From the NCBI RefSeq assembly GCF_037023735.1, contig NZ_CP146069.1, positions 537,501-601,500 on the forward strand: DNA of 64,000 nt, written 5' to 3'. This document shows positions 17,644 to 26,963 of the stretch, piece by piece (position 1 is the stretch's first letter; every line of letters starts with the position of its first letter). The notes under the pieces are model-generated. The model saw only the letters and a list, made by a program, of their open reading frames with translations, was not told the DNA's origin and did no database searches. This DNA is from Roseovarius sp. S88 (GTDB lineage Bacteria; Pseudomonadota; Alphaproteobacteria; Rhodobacterales; Rhodobacteraceae). Position numbers and translations under genes: made by a program.

Positions 17644-17832
17644 TTAGGCTAAAGCTTCTTTGAGTGCGTCTCGGATCAAATCCGCGTCTCCGATATGGTT
17701 GGCAAGGATCAGGATCAGGCGGGCATTGAGAGCAGCGCTCTCTTCAAAGGCGAGACCATCATGCGCCGCCAGAATGTCAGCATAGACATCATCAGCATTG
17801 GGCAAATTTGGCGTCAGGATAAGTTTGGTCAT
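17644..17832 (-). CDS. DUF2783-like small protein
   Basis: This 62-residue acidic helical protein (MTKLILTPNLPNADDVYADI...) resembles the DUF2783 family, found next to FAD hydroxylase and metallo-hydrolase genes in Rhodobacteraceae. It overlaps the hydroxylase stop by 4 bases, which supports a shared transcript and stoichiometric expression. A role as a small accessory subunit is inferred from this conserved linkage only. Confidence 0.65.
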   Translation of the reverse strand: MTKLILTPNLPNADDVYADILAAHDGLAFEESAALNARLILILANHIGDADLIRDALKEALA

Positions 17833-19418
17833 GGGGCATGTCCTTTGGCGCGGGAGAGCGCCTGTGCAATCTCGTTGGCCGTGGCGCAGGGCCAGCGCGC
17901 GGCGATATGTTGGTCAGGTCGGATGAGGTAGAGCGCCGAAGGCGCATTCCCCAGATAACGCTTGCGAATATCCTTAGTGATCTCGGGCGACAGGATTGTG
18001 ACGCCGATATTGTCTGGTGCATTCGTGCCCAGAGCAAGCAAGGTGAATTGCCCGTCCAGTTGATCCAACAGGAACCCATGGCACAAGGCGGCATCCGGGC
18101 AGGGCGCACCGGGTCGGCTTTGGGTTGGACCGTCAGGTAGAGCATCGGGCGTGTTGAGCGGTGTGTCGTCATAGGTGGTAGGCAGCGAGAGCCGGCCGGA
18201 ATTCACGAAAGGGCGGGCAAAAGAGTGGTGTTCCGCAAGGACGAGGACCGCATCGCGGAAGACGCAGCTAACCTCGGATTTGGGCGTGATGAACTCGGTG
18301 GAACGCGTCGAGTTGAGAATGTTCTCATCCGCGGCCTGGACGCGCTCGGTATCGTAGCTGTAGAGCAACGCCTCTGGCGCGGCACCGTTGACTACGGCAG
18401 CCAGTTTCCAGCCTAGATTGTCTGCGTCCTGAATGCCGGAATTGGCCCCGCGCGCGCCAAACGGCGAGACCTGATGCGCGGCATCGCCGGCAAAGAGGAT
18501 ACGGCCATGGCGGAACGCATCCATGCGGCGGCATTGGAAGGTGTAGATGGAGACCCATTCAAGCTCGAACGGAACGTCAGGGCCAAGCATCTGCGCGACG
18601 CGGACGCGCACGCGATCCGGGTCTTTCTCAACCTCGCGATCAATGTCCCAGCCCAGTTGCAGGTCGATCCGCCAGACACCATCGGGCTGTTTGTGCAAGA
18701 GTGCGGATTGACCAGGGTTGAAGGGTGGGTCGAACCAGAACCACCGCTCTGTCGGGAAATCCGCCTGCATGGTGACATCGGCGATGAGGAAGTTGTCCTC
18801 GAAGACACGGCCTTTAAAACCCAACCCCATGCGATTGCGGATATGCGAATTGGCGCCATCGCAGGCAATCAGCCAGTCAGTGGTTATGGAATAGAAACCG
18901 TCAGGTGTCTCAATCGTCAGCGCGACATGATCGGCATGTTGGATAGGCGTTGAAACCTGGTTCTCGCCCCGCAGATTGACCGGTGCGCCATCAGCCTGTA
19001 ATGCGCGCAGCCGTTCAAGGAGCGTAATTTCCAGATAGTATTGCTGCAGGTTGATAAAGGCCGGGTTTTTGTGGCCATCTTCGGGTTGCAGGTTGAACTC
19101 ATAGACTTTGCGGTCGCCGAAGAAAACCTTGCCGAGGTTCCATTGAACGCCTTTTTCGACCAGTGCTTCTCCCACGCCGAGCCGATCTGCGATCTCCAGC
19201 GTGCGCTTGGCAAAACATATGGCGCGAGAGCCGGTGGAGACGCGGGAATTGTCATCAAGAAGGAGGGTGGGAATGTTGCGCTGGGCCAAGTCGATGGCCA
19301 ACGCCAGACCTACGGGTCCTGCTCCAACGACGGTCACCGGATGATGCACGGGACGTGCTGCGTCTTGATCCGGGTGGCGCTGGTAGGGGTATAGGTCCTG
19401 ATTGAAGGGGAAGGTCAT
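17829..19418 (-). CDS. FAD-dependent aromatic hydroxylase (MhpA/PheA-type)
   Basis: This flavoprotein monooxygenase is predicted to hydroxylate a phenolic compound using NAD(P)H and O2. The 529 residues show the Rossmann FAD motif VTVVGAGPVGLALAIDLAQR near residue 32, the DG motif region (LIACDGANSHIRN), and the second FAD motif GRILFAGDAAHQVSPFGARG. ATG 19418 leaves 14 bases after the preceding stop; a GTG at 19454 would overlap that gene. It sits between the metallo-hydrolase and DUF2783 genes in a run that includes hmgA, so an aromatic ring-cleavage route is likely, though the substrate is open. Confidence 0.87.
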   Translation of the reverse strand: MTFPFNQDLYPYQRHPDQDAARPVHHPVTVVGAGPVGLALAIDLAQRNIPTLLLDDNSRVSTGSRAICFAKRTLEIADRLGVGEALVEKGVQWNLGKVFFGDRKVYEFNLQPEDGHKNPAFINLQQYYLEITLLERLRALQADGAPVNLRGENQVSTPIQHADHVALTIETPDGFYSITTDWLIACDGANSHIRNRMGLGFKGRVFEDNFLIADVTMQADFPTERWFWFDPPFNPGQSALLHKQPDGVWRIDLQLGWDIDREVEKDPDRVRVRVAQMLGPDVPFELEWVSIYTFQCRRMDAFRHGRILFAGDAAHQVSPFGARGANSGIQDADNLGWKLAAVVNGAAPEALLYSYDTERVQAADENILNSTRSTEFITPKSEVSCVFRDAVLVLAEHHSFARPFVNSGRLSLPTTYDDTPLNTPDALPDGPTQSRPGAPCPDAALCHGFLLDQLDGQFTLLALGTNAPDNIGVTILSPEITKDIRKRYLGNAPSALYLIRPDQHIAARWPCATANEIAQALSRAKGHAP

Positions 19419-19432
19419 GACTAGGCCATCGG

Positions 19433-20383
19433 TTATCCCTGCAACGCCTCCCACATCTCTATATCACGCTGGGCGGTCCATATCCTTGGCGTGTCGATGC
19501 CGCGGGCCTCGTCATAGGCGCGGGCGACGTTGAAGGGCAGGCAGTGCTCGTAGATCGCGTAATCTGAGAACTTGGGATCACAGGCGGCGCGCACCGCATC
19601 CCATGCCTCTTTCAAAGATCCACCCCGAGCGGCCACACGCGCGGCAGGTGCGTAGGTGGAAGCGACAAAGTCACGGGTGCTTTCAATTGCGGCATCCACC
19701 ATCTCACGCCCCATGAGCGCCCCGCCGCGGCCCGGTGCAATGGCGTCCACCTCAAAGGCTTTGACGGCATCCAGCGTGTCGCCCCAATCGGCAAAATGTC
19801 CGTCTCCGCAGTAGCAAGCCGAGTGGTATTCAACGATGTCGCCTGTGAACATCACATTTTCATCGGGTACATGAATAACGATATCGCCTGCCGTATGCGC
19901 CCGGCCCAGGTGCATCAGGTCGACGCGGCGGTTGCCCAGATAAACGCTCATCGCCTCGGAGAAGGTTGTCGTGGGCCAGGTGAGGCCGGGGATGCTTTCA
20001 TGGCCTTCAAAGAGGCGGGGGAAGCGTTGGAACTCACTGTCCCAATCCTCCTGGCCGCGCTCGGCCACCATGGCGCGCGCGGCATCGGACATCAGGATCT
20101 GGCCTGCCCCGTAGGCTGATGCGCCCAGAACGCGCACGGCGTGGTAATGGGTGAGCACCAGATGTGTGATCGGCTTGTCGGTGACCTGCCGCACGCAATC
20201 AATCACCTTCTGCGCCAGTCGCGGCGTGGCCTGGGCCTCAATGATCATGACGCTGTCATCGCCGACAATCACACCGGAATTGGGATCCCCCTCGGCGGTG
20301 AAGGCATAAAGCCCCCGGCCAATTTCGGTGAAACTGATGGTCTTTTCGTTGAGATCACTTTGAGAGGCAAACGCCTTGGCCAT
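19433..20383 (-). CDS. Metallo-beta-lactamase-fold hydrolase with altered metal site
   Basis: The 316-residue protein has the MBL fold, with GVIVGDDSVMIIEAQ and TGDIVEYHSACYCGDGHF. The first metal motif reads THYHAVRVLGA (residues 78-88) instead of the usual THxHxDHxGG: the two His remain, but Asp becomes Val83 and His becomes Arg84. A second His lies in GRAHTAGD. It may bind only one metal or have a different chemistry. It is placed between fumarylacetoacetase-like and hydroxylase genes on the minus strand. Confidence 0.82.
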   Translation of the reverse strand: MAKAFASQSDLNEKTISFTEIGRGLYAFTAEGDPNSGVIVGDDSVMIIEAQATPRLAQKVIDCVRQVTDKPITHLVLTHYHAVRVLGASAYGAGQILMSDAARAMVAERGQEDWDSEFQRFPRLFEGHESIPGLTWPTTTFSEAMSVYLGNRRVDLMHLGRAHTAGDIVIHVPDENVMFTGDIVEYHSACYCGDGHFADWGDTLDAVKAFEVDAIAPGRGGALMGREMVDAAIESTRDFVASTYAPAARVAARGGSLKEAWDAVRAACDPKFSDYAIYEHCLPFNVARAYDEARGIDTPRIWTAQRDIEMWEALQG

Positions 20384-20430
20384 GGGTCATCCTTTCCTTA
20401 CTCGACAGTCATGCAAGGGTGTGATTCCTT

Positions 20431-20994
20431 ATGCACATGATCGCGATACGTATTCCATATGTGATTGTCGCAGTGATCAGCCTTGCCACGCTCGTGACAC
20501 TGATCCTGATGGGCCGTAACCTGACGTGCCCCTGCGGATGGGTGGATTTGTGGGGCTCGGTGAACACGTCGGAGGGCAGCCAGCAGGTGTTTGACTGGTA
20601 CTGGCCCAGCCATTTGCTGCACGGATTCATCTTTTACGCCATCTTGTGGGCCGTGGCCCGGCGGGTTGAGATCGGCTGGCGGTTGGTCATTGCCACGCTG
20701 GTGGAATGCGCCTGGGAGATTGTTGAGAACACCAATGCGGTAATTGAGCGGTATCGTGAGGTGACGATCTCGCTCGATTACTATGGCGACAGCGTGCTCA
20801 ACTCTGCGTCCGACATTGCGGCGATGCTGTTTGGGTTCTGGCTGGCGCGGCGCTTGCCGGTTTGGGCAAGCCTGGCGATTGTGGTTGGGTTTGAGCTTCT
20901 GACGCTGTGGATCATTCGCGACAACCTGACGCTCAATGTGATCATGTTGCTGTATCCGGTTGAGGCGATTGCAGACTGGCAAGCCGGCGGTTAA
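20431..20994 (+). CDS. DUF2585/UPF0314 membrane protein
   Basis: The 187-residue integral membrane protein has about five hydrophobic segments. It carries the family text TCPCGWVDLWGSVNTSEGSQQVFDWYWPSH (given here only for its key residues Cys-Pro-Cys and the following Trp cluster) and EIVENTNAVIERYR. No function is known for the family. It is the only plus-strand gene between 17.6 and 23.5 kb and its stop overlaps the stop of the converging fumarylacetoacetase-like gene. Confidence 0.8.
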   Translation: MHMIAIRIPYVIVAVISLATLVTLILMGRNLTCPCGWVDLWGSVNTSEGSQQVFDWYWPSHLLHGFIFYAILWAVARRVEIGWRLVIATLVECAWEIVENTNAVIERYREVTISLDYYGDSVLNSASDIAAMLFGFWLARRLPVWASLAIVVGFELLTLWIIRDNLTLNVIMLLYPVEAIADWQAGG

Positions 20995-22040
20995 GGCCAT
21001 GGGATCACCTCTTGCTCAATAGCCCCAAAGATCGACTGACCGCTTTCATCCTCCATCCAGATTTTGACCCGGTCGCCCGGTTGCAGAAACGGGGTCTGCG
21101 GCGTGCCGGTTTGAAGGGTTTCGACCATCCGCTGCTCAGCAATGCAGGAATAGCCCTTTCCCCCTTGCGCCACCGGCCTGCCCGGCCCGCCATCCGCATC
21201 GCGGTTGGACACGGTGCCAGAGCCAATGATTGTGCCGGCGCCCAAAGGTCGGGTTTTGGCGGCGTGGGCGATGAGAGTTCCGAAGTCAAAGGTCATGTCG
21301 ATGCCTGCATCCGTTCGCCCAAAGGGCGCTCCGTTGAAGTCGACATTCAGGATGCCGTGCAGTTTGCCGCCGTCCCAGCCGCTCAGGCTGTCAGGTGTCA
21401 CCGCAACAGGCGAACAGGCATTGCGCGGCTTTGACTGCAAAAAGCCAAAGCCCTTGGCCAACTCGTCCGGAATAAGGCTGCGCAGGGAAACATCGTTCAG
21501 CAGCAGGACAAGCTTAATCGTGCTCACAGCCTCCTCCGCCGTGATCCCCATCGGCACAGGCCCGGTGATTACGGCAATTTCCGCCTCAAAATCCAACCCC
21601 CAGGCGGGGTCTCCGACAATCGGATCATTGGGTCCCAGAAACGCATCCGAAACCCCCTGATACATCAACGGATCTGTCCAGAAGCTCTGTGGCATCTCTG
21701 CGCCACGCGCTTGCCGGACCAACGCCACGTGGTTCACATAGGCCGAGGCGTCCAAAAACTGATAGGCGCGTGGTAAGGGGGCTTGAAATTCAAATTCATC
21801 CAATTGCCGTGCATGGTTGGTTGTGACGGTTCCAAACCCGGTTTCCAGCGCCGCCTGCATTGTTTCGACGTTCACATCAGCGACTCCAGTAAGATCATTC
21901 GAAACTGCAACCAACCAGCCATCAGGATGCCAAGTGTTCCAGTCGGCAGGATCGATAGGTGGCGCGCGCCGTTTGTGAGCCGCACCGGTTTTAGTGCTTG
22001 GTGCCTTATTCAAAGGCATGCGAAGGGTGCCGAATTTCAT
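20991..22040 (-). CDS. Fumarylacetoacetate hydrolase family protein
   Basis: The 349-residue protein belongs to the FAH superfamily; the metal ligand region is seen in WGLDFEAEIAVITG and the core in GSGTVSNRDADG. It lies 50 bases after hmgA on the same strand, so it most likely cleaves fumaryl- or maleylacetoacetate to acetoacetate, ending tyrosine/homogentisate breakdown. It is shorter than eukaryotic FAH (about 420 residues), as is usual for this bacterial type. No maleylacetoacetate isomerase is adjacent, although two GST-fold genes lie at 41-43 kb. Confidence 0.85.
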   Translation of the reverse strand: MKFGTLRMPLNKAPSTKTGAAHKRRAPPIDPADWNTWHPDGWLVAVSNDLTGVADVNVETMQAALETGFGTVTTNHARQLDEFEFQAPLPRAYQFLDASAYVNHVALVRQARGAEMPQSFWTDPLMYQGVSDAFLGPNDPIVGDPAWGLDFEAEIAVITGPVPMGITAEEAVSTIKLVLLLNDVSLRSLIPDELAKGFGFLQSKPRNACSPVAVTPDSLSGWDGGKLHGILNVDFNGAPFGRTDAGIDMTFDFGTLIAHAAKTRPLGAGTIIGSGTVSNRDADGGPGRPVAQGGKGYSCIAEQRMVETLQTGTPQTPFLQPGDRVKIWMEDESGQSIFGAIEQEVIPWP

Positions 22041-22090
22041 ATCGTCTGATCACCCCTATCTTTCACTGTTCCAGAAATACTCAAGATTCG

Positions 22091-23452
22091 TCACTTGCCC
22101 TCAGGCGAGCCGTCAAACTTCTTCTCTATATCGGCCCAACAGTCGATGTAGTCCTCCTGCAACGGGGCCTCCTTGGCTGCAAACTCTGTCAGGTGCTGCG
22201 GAAAGCGGGTCTCGAACATAAACGACATGGTGTTGTCCAGCTTATCAGGCCCCAGATTGGCATTCGATGCCTTCTCAAACGCCTCGCGGTCCGGGCCATG
22301 GGGGAGCATCATATTGTGCAGGCTCATGCCGCCGGGGACAAAGCCCTGCGGTTTGGCGTCATACTGGCCGTAGATATTGCCCATCAGTTCCGACATGATG
22401 TTCTTGTGATACCACGGCGGGCGGAAGGTGTGTTCCGCCACCATCCAACGTTCGCGGAAGAGCACAAAGTCGATATTGGAGGTGCCCTCAACACCCGAGG
22501 GCGCGGTGAGCACGGTAAAGATCGACGGGTCAGGATGATCAAAAAGCACTGCGCCGACAGGGCAATAGGTGGTCAGGTCGTATTTGCAGGACGCGTAATT
22601 GCCATGCCATGCCACGACATCCAAAGGCGAATGCCCGATCCGCGTCTCGTGAAATTGCCCACACCATTTGATAGTGACGGTCGAGGGCGTTTCGCGGTCT
22701 TCAAAGGCAGCCACAGGCGTTTTGAAATCGCGCCGGTTGGCCATGCAATTCGCACCGATCGGACCGCGACCGGGCAGGGCGAATTTCTGGCCATAGTTTT
22801 CGCAAACAAAGCCACGTGCAGGTCCTTTTAGAACCTCAACGCGGTAGAGCAGGCCGCGAGGCAGTATAGCGATCTCTTGTGGTGCGACATCAATAATCCC
22901 AAGTTCGGTGCAAAAGCGCAGATGGCCCGCTTGCGGGACCACCAGAAGCTCGCTGTCAGCGGAATAGAAATAGCTGTTTTCCATGGAGGCTGTGACAAGA
23001 TAAACGTGGCTCGCCATGCCCACTTGAGTGTTCACATCGCCAGCCGTGGTCATGGTGCGCATGCCCGTCAGCCATGTCAGAGGCGCGTCCGAATGCGGGA
23101 CAGGGTCCCAGCGGTATTGACCAAGCGAGGTCACATCTTCCACCACATGCGGAGCTGATTTCCAATAGGGCAGCTCAACGCGCGTGTAGCGATGCGAGTG
23201 TTTCACCGATGGTCTTATGCGATAGCACCAGGTGCGCTCATTCTGATGGCTTGGGGCTGTAAATGCTGTGCCAGAGAGTTGCTCGCCATAGAGCCCATAG
23301 GCGCATTTCTGCGGGCTGTTCTGCCCCTGGGGTAGCGCGCCGGGCAAAGCCTCGGTCTCAAAATCATTGCCGAAACCGGGCATATAGCCCTTATGCGGGC
23401 CTGTCAGGCTGGGCGCTTGCGTCAGTCCATGCGGATGTGCGGGACGGGTCAT
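22091..23452 (-). CDS. hmgA: Homogentisate 1,2-dioxygenase
   Basis: This iron enzyme opens the ring of homogentisate to maleylacetoacetate in tyrosine and phenylalanine catabolism. The 453 residues match the family throughout: [22 protein letters not shown] at the start, the FREPRWM-like [24 protein letters not shown] segment holding iron ligands His and Glu, and [21 protein letters not shown] precedes ATG 23452. It is the first gene of the minus-strand aromatic operon. Confidence 0.95.
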   Translation of the reverse strand: MTRPAHPHGLTQAPSLTGPHKGYMPGFGNDFETEALPGALPQGQNSPQKCAYGLYGEQLSGTAFTAPSHQNERTWCYRIRPSVKHSHRYTRVELPYWKSAPHVVEDVTSLGQYRWDPVPHSDAPLTWLTGMRTMTTAGDVNTQVGMASHVYLVTASMENSYFYSADSELLVVPQAGHLRFCTELGIIDVAPQEIAILPRGLLYRVEVLKGPARGFVCENYGQKFALPGRGPIGANCMANRRDFKTPVAAFEDRETPSTVTIKWCGQFHETRIGHSPLDVVAWHGNYASCKYDLTTYCPVGAVLFDHPDPSIFTVLTAPSGVEGTSNIDFVLFRERWMVAEHTFRPPWYHKNIMSELMGNIYGQYDAKPQGFVPGGMSLHNMMLPHGPDREAFEKASNANLGPDKLDNTMSFMFETRFPQHLTEFAAKEAPLQEDYIDCWADIEKKFDGSPEGK

Positions 23453-23646
23453 GGGCGGTCTCCTGTCGGAACGGGGTCAGGCCTGAGCGTTGCCTGCGCG
23501 ACGGGCGCGCGACCCCTTTGGCATAGAATTTCGCGAAACATGCCAGACATGCAAGCCATGTTGTCAGATGCCCCACAGATCGCCTTCGGGCCGCTGGGTT
23601 TGGCGATGCTTTACAATCGCTATCAAACGCGGGACAGCTTGCGGCC

Positions 23647-24516
23647 ATGAATACACATCTCAAGGGTCTCATCATCACCACACTGGGCGTGCTCTTTGTC
23701 GTCCCGGACTCGCTCTTTGTCCGTTTGATCGAGGCCGACCCTTTGGTGGTTGCGTTCTGGCGGGGTTTGACGGCGGGTGTGCTGATCCTGATTGGCGTGC
23801 TGGCATTTCAGGGTGTCGGCGCGATCAAAGCCTCGCTCAACACGGGCCGCGCCGGACTTGTCTACATCGTGCTGATGGGGTCTACGGCACCGGGTTTTGT
23901 GATGGCGGTCACGCAAACCAGTGTCGCGAATGTTGTGTTCATTTTCGCCTCGATGCCTGTCTTTTCATCGATCTTTGCCCGGGTGTTTCTGGGCGAACGC
24001 ATCGGACGGCGCATGGTTCTGACCATGGTGGGGGTCTTTGTGGGCTTAGGCATTCTGGCCTATGGCAGCCACGAAAGCGAGATTGCGTCCTGGAAAGGTG
24101 ATCTGTGGGCCGTTTTCGTCTCCGCCGCCTATGCAGCGGCTTTGACCGCGGTGCGACGGGTCAAGGATGTGTCGATGATCCCGGTGATCCCGATTTCCTA
24201 TATCGGCGCAGCGCTGGTGGTGTTGCCGTTTGTGTCCCCGCTGGCACCGGTTGCGGAGCAGTGGGATCTGTTCCTGTACCATGGGCTGTTCATCGCCGTT
24301 GCGACCTGCTTTCTCACGCTGGGCCCACGCTACATCAGCTCGGTGGAAGTCTCATTGCTGATCTTGCTGGAATCGGTTTTAGCGCCGCTGCTCGTCTGGG
24401 CTGTGGTCGGCGAAGACCCAGGGCGCTGGGCGCTGGTCGGTGGCGCGGTGGTGATCGGTGTTCTTCTGATCTCTAACATGGTTTTGCTCAGGCGGCGCAA
24501 GGAGCGCGTCGCGTGA
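23647..24516 (+). CDS. EamA/DMT-family transporter
   Basis: The 289-residue inner-membrane protein has ten predicted transmembrane helices in two EamA repeats. It starts MNTHLKGLIITTLGVLFVVPDSLFVRLIEAD and ends in the basic RRRKERVA tail. DMT exporters commonly move amino acids or metabolites outward; the substrate is unknown. Its stop overlaps the GTG start of the acetyltransferase gene by 4 bases. Confidence 0.88.
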   Translation: MNTHLKGLIITTLGVLFVVPDSLFVRLIEADPLVVAFWRGLTAGVLILIGVLAFQGVGAIKASLNTGRAGLVYIVLMGSTAPGFVMAVTQTSVANVVFIFASMPVFSSIFARVFLGERIGRRMVLTMVGVFVGLGILAYGSHESEIASWKGDLWAVFVSAAYAAALTAVRRVKDVSMIPVIPISYIGAALVVLPFVSPLAPVAEQWDLFLYHGLFIAVATCFLTLGPRYISSVEVSLLILLESVLAPLLVWAVVGEDPGRWALVGGAVVIGVLLISNMVLLRRRKERVA

Positions 24517-25103
24517 CGCCACTTGGAGCAAAACAGCTCGTGCTGGAAACTGAACGCTTACGGCTGATCCCGTTCAGCCTTGATGATCTCGATATTGCGC
24601 GGGCTTTGCTTTGCGACAGAAACGTGATGAGGTATGTCGCCGACCCGATGTCGCCCGAGCAGGTGGCCGAGCAAATGCACAACTATATCAGACGTGGTGC
24701 AGAAGGGCGGATCGGTATCTGGTGTGTGGTCCGCAAGGACACGGGCCAGAAAATCGGTGATTGCGTGTTGCTGCCAGTTCCGATTGAAACGGAGGAATAT
24801 GACTGGAACCTGCTGTCCGAACATGCCTACCCTGACGCGCACATCGAGGTGGGGTATCTTTTGATCCCAGAGGCGTGGGGGCAAGGGTATGCCACTGAAA
24901 TCTGCGCGCGTCTGCTGCGATTTGCATTTGAGGAAACATCTTTGGACCAGGTTGTGGCAACGACAGACAGCGAAAACCACAAGTCACGCCATGTTCTGGG
25001 CAAATGCGGCCTCCGATTTAAGGGGCAAAGGCGGGCCTATGGGTATGACGATGTGGACTGGTTTGAAATCGAAAGAGGCGACTGGCGGCTTGACGCAGTT
25101 TAG
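24513..25103 (+). CDS. GNAT-family N-acetyltransferase, RimJ/RimL type
   Basis: The 196-residue enzyme has the RimJ-like opening LVLETERLRLIPFSLDDLD, the beta4-beta5 segment HIEVGYLLIPEAWGQGYATE containing the acetyl-CoA pyrophosphate loop (Q/R-x-x-G-x-G/A type), and the C-terminal NHKSRHVLGKCGLRFKG. It starts at GTG inside the transporter stop, giving a two-gene operon. Substrates may be a protein N-terminus or a small amine; no more can be said. Confidence 0.85.
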   Translation: MTPLGAKQLVLETERLRLIPFSLDDLDIARALLCDRNVMRYVADPMSPEQVAEQMHNYIRRGAEGRIGIWCVVRKDTGQKIGDCVLLPVPIETEEYDWNLLSEHAYPDAHIEVGYLLIPEAWGQGYATEICARLLRFAFEETSLDQVVATTDSENHKSRHVLGKCGLRFKGQRRAYGYDDVDWFEIERGDWRLDAV

Positions 25104-26500
25104 GTGGCGTACTCCGCGCTGAGCTTTTCCAAACCCGCTTCCATGATGTCGAACATCTCGTCAATCTGCGCTTCTGTCATGATCAGCGGCGGCGAGAAGA
25201 CGGCCATATTGCCGAAGGGGCGTAGGAGCAGCCCCATCTCTTCACAGGCCGCATCCAGTTTGTTGCCGAATTGCAGATGTGCGGCATAGGTTTCATCGGA
25301 CAATTCCGGGCGACATTCCAAACAGCCCAGAAGGCCCATGCCACGGGCGTCCCCAACGATGTCGAACTTCTCACCGATGGCACGCAGACGCCCTTGGAAA
25401 TATGGCGTGATGCGCTGCACGTGACCGAGGATGTCTTCGCGCTCCATGATCTCGATGTTCTTGAGCGCGGCGGCGCAGCCCACGGGATGACCGGAATAGG
25501 TGTAGCCGTTGTAGAACGTATCATTCTCGGAGCTGCCGCGCATCCGGTCCACGACGCTATCGGACAAAATACACGCTCCCAGCGGAATGTACCCCGAGGT
25601 CAGGCCCTTGGCGCAGGTGATGATGTCAGGCACGATGTCAAACACCGGCTCGGAGGCAAACCAATGCCCCATGCGGCCAAAGCCGGTAACGACCTCGTCC
25701 GAGATGTAGAGAATGTCATGCTTGTGGCACAGATCGAGCGTGCGTTTATGATAGCCCGGCGGTGGTACGATGATCCCGCCCGAGCACAGGATCGGCTCAG
25801 CGATGAAGGCGGCGATTTTATCTGCTCCGACCTCGGCGATGGCCGCTTCCATATCGGCCAATTTGGCATCGCACCAATCTTCAAGGCTCATACCTTTGGG
25901 GCGGCCATAAGGGTTGATGTCGGGCAGGAAGTGCACCAGGTCGTCGGCCTTGTCGAACTGTGTCTTAAAGCGTTCCTTCCCGGTCATGGTTGAGGCCAGA
26001 TAGGTCGAGCCGTGATAGGCTTTTTCACGTGATAGGATGATCTTTTTCTCGGGCCGCCCAAGGCGATTGTTCATGAACTGAACCGCGCGCAGGGCTGTGT
26101 CTACCGCTGTCGAACCACCGGTTGTGAAATGCACAGTGTTGAGATCCCCCGGCGCCATTTCGGTCAGTTTGCGCGCCAAGACGGCGGCAGGCTCTGAAGT
26201 AAAGGACCATGGCGAGGCATAGGGCATTTGCATGGTCTGCTCAGCAATCGCCTTGGCCATTTCCTCGCGGCCATAGCCGATTTGTACGCACCACATACCA
26301 CCCGGCCCGTCAATGTAGCGCTTGCCGGTACTGTCCCAGAGATAGATACCCTCGCCGGTGTTGACGCGCATGTATTCGTCTTTGCCAACGCCTTCGACCC
26401 CGGCCCACGGGTGCAGGTGGTGATCGCGGTCCCAGCGCGTCAGATCCTCTTCACTGGGTGAGTTTGACTTTGTTTTTTGGTTGAGCGTTGTGTTCGACAT
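25100..26500 (-). CDS. Class III aminotransferase, polyamine/omega-amino type
   Basis: A PLP enzyme of 466 residues (fold type I, class III). Visible marks are the GGSTAVDTALR phosphate-cup segment, ISDEVVTGFGRMGHWFASE with the Asp that holds the PLP ring nitrogen, and CAKGLTSGYIPLG with the Schiff-base lysine. Relatives move the terminal amino group of putrescine, cadaverine, taurine or beta-alanine to pyruvate or oxoglutarate. It is the last gene of the minus-strand set beginning with the polyamine-type transporter, which supports a diamine-like substrate. ATG 26500 lies 4 bases after the rhodanese stop. Its stop overlaps that of the GNAT gene. Confidence 0.87.
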   Translation of the reverse strand: MSNTTLNQKTKSNSPSEEDLTRWDRDHHLHPWAGVEGVGKDEYMRVNTGEGIYLWDSTGKRYIDGPGGMWCVQIGYGREEMAKAIAEQTMQMPYASPWSFTSEPAAVLARKLTEMAPGDLNTVHFTTGGSTAVDTALRAVQFMNNRLGRPEKKIILSREKAYHGSTYLASTMTGKERFKTQFDKADDLVHFLPDINPYGRPKGMSLEDWCDAKLADMEAAIAEVGADKIAAFIAEPILCSGGIIVPPPGYHKRTLDLCHKHDILYISDEVVTGFGRMGHWFASEPVFDIVPDIITCAKGLTSGYIPLGACILSDSVVDRMRGSSENDTFYNGYTYSGHPVGCAAALKNIEIMEREDILGHVQRITPYFQGRLRAIGEKFDIVGDARGMGLLGCLECRPELSDETYAAHLQFGNKLDAACEEMGLLLRPFGNMAVFSPPLIMTEAQIDEMFDIMEAGLEKLSAEYAT

Positions 26501-26504
26501 CGGT

Positions 26505-26903
26505 TCAATCGCCTTTTGTTTTCTCAACGGGCCCGCCCTGTTTCTCCCAGGTCGAGAACCCTTCTTTAAGATGTGCTGCCTCAAATCCCATTTCCTGAAG
26601 CGTGGCCACGGTCAGAGCTGAGCGCCAGCCGCTGGCGCAGTGAAACACGTATCTTTTGTCCTGCCCGAAGACCTCTTTGTAATAGGGGCTGTCGGGGTCG
26701 ATCCAAAACTCCACCATACCACGCGGGGCATGAACACTGCCGGGGATGTATCCGGTTCTTTCGCGCTCGCGCACGTCACGGATGTCAACAATAACGGTGT
26801 TGGGATCGTCCACCAGCGCAATCAGGTCTGCGGTCTCAACCTCGTCAATCCGCGCCCGCGCATCGGCTACCATCTGCGCTGCGGTCTTTTTGAGTTTTGA
26901 CAT
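26505..26903 (-). CDS. Single-domain rhodanese-like sulfurtransferase
   Basis: The 132-residue cytoplasmic protein holds one rhodanese domain with IVDIRDVRERERTGYIPGSVHAPRG and active-site loop CASGWRSALT, whose Cys would carry persulfide sulfur. Its place between a TetR regulator and an aminotransferase is unusual for a sulfur carrier and may reflect a sulfur-containing or quality-control step. The function in this operon is unknown. Confidence 0.85.
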   Translation of the reverse strand: MSKLKKTAAQMVADARARIDEVETADLIALVDDPNTVIVDIRDVRERERTGYIPGSVHAPRGMVEFWIDPDSPYYKEVFGQDKRYVFHCASGWRSALTVATLQEMGFEAAHLKEGFSTWEKQGGPVEKTKGD

Positions 26904-26963
26904 TGATCAGTCCCTTTTTGTCTTGGCAGGCTTTGCAGCATTCAGCGCCAAACCCGCCCTGAA

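Noticed and set aside
23540..23650. A 36-codon frame ending in ATGA at the start of the DMT transporter gene, as a possible leader peptide
   Set aside because: The stop-start overlap is attractive, but there is no ribosome site before its ATG and no recognisable features; it may be chance.
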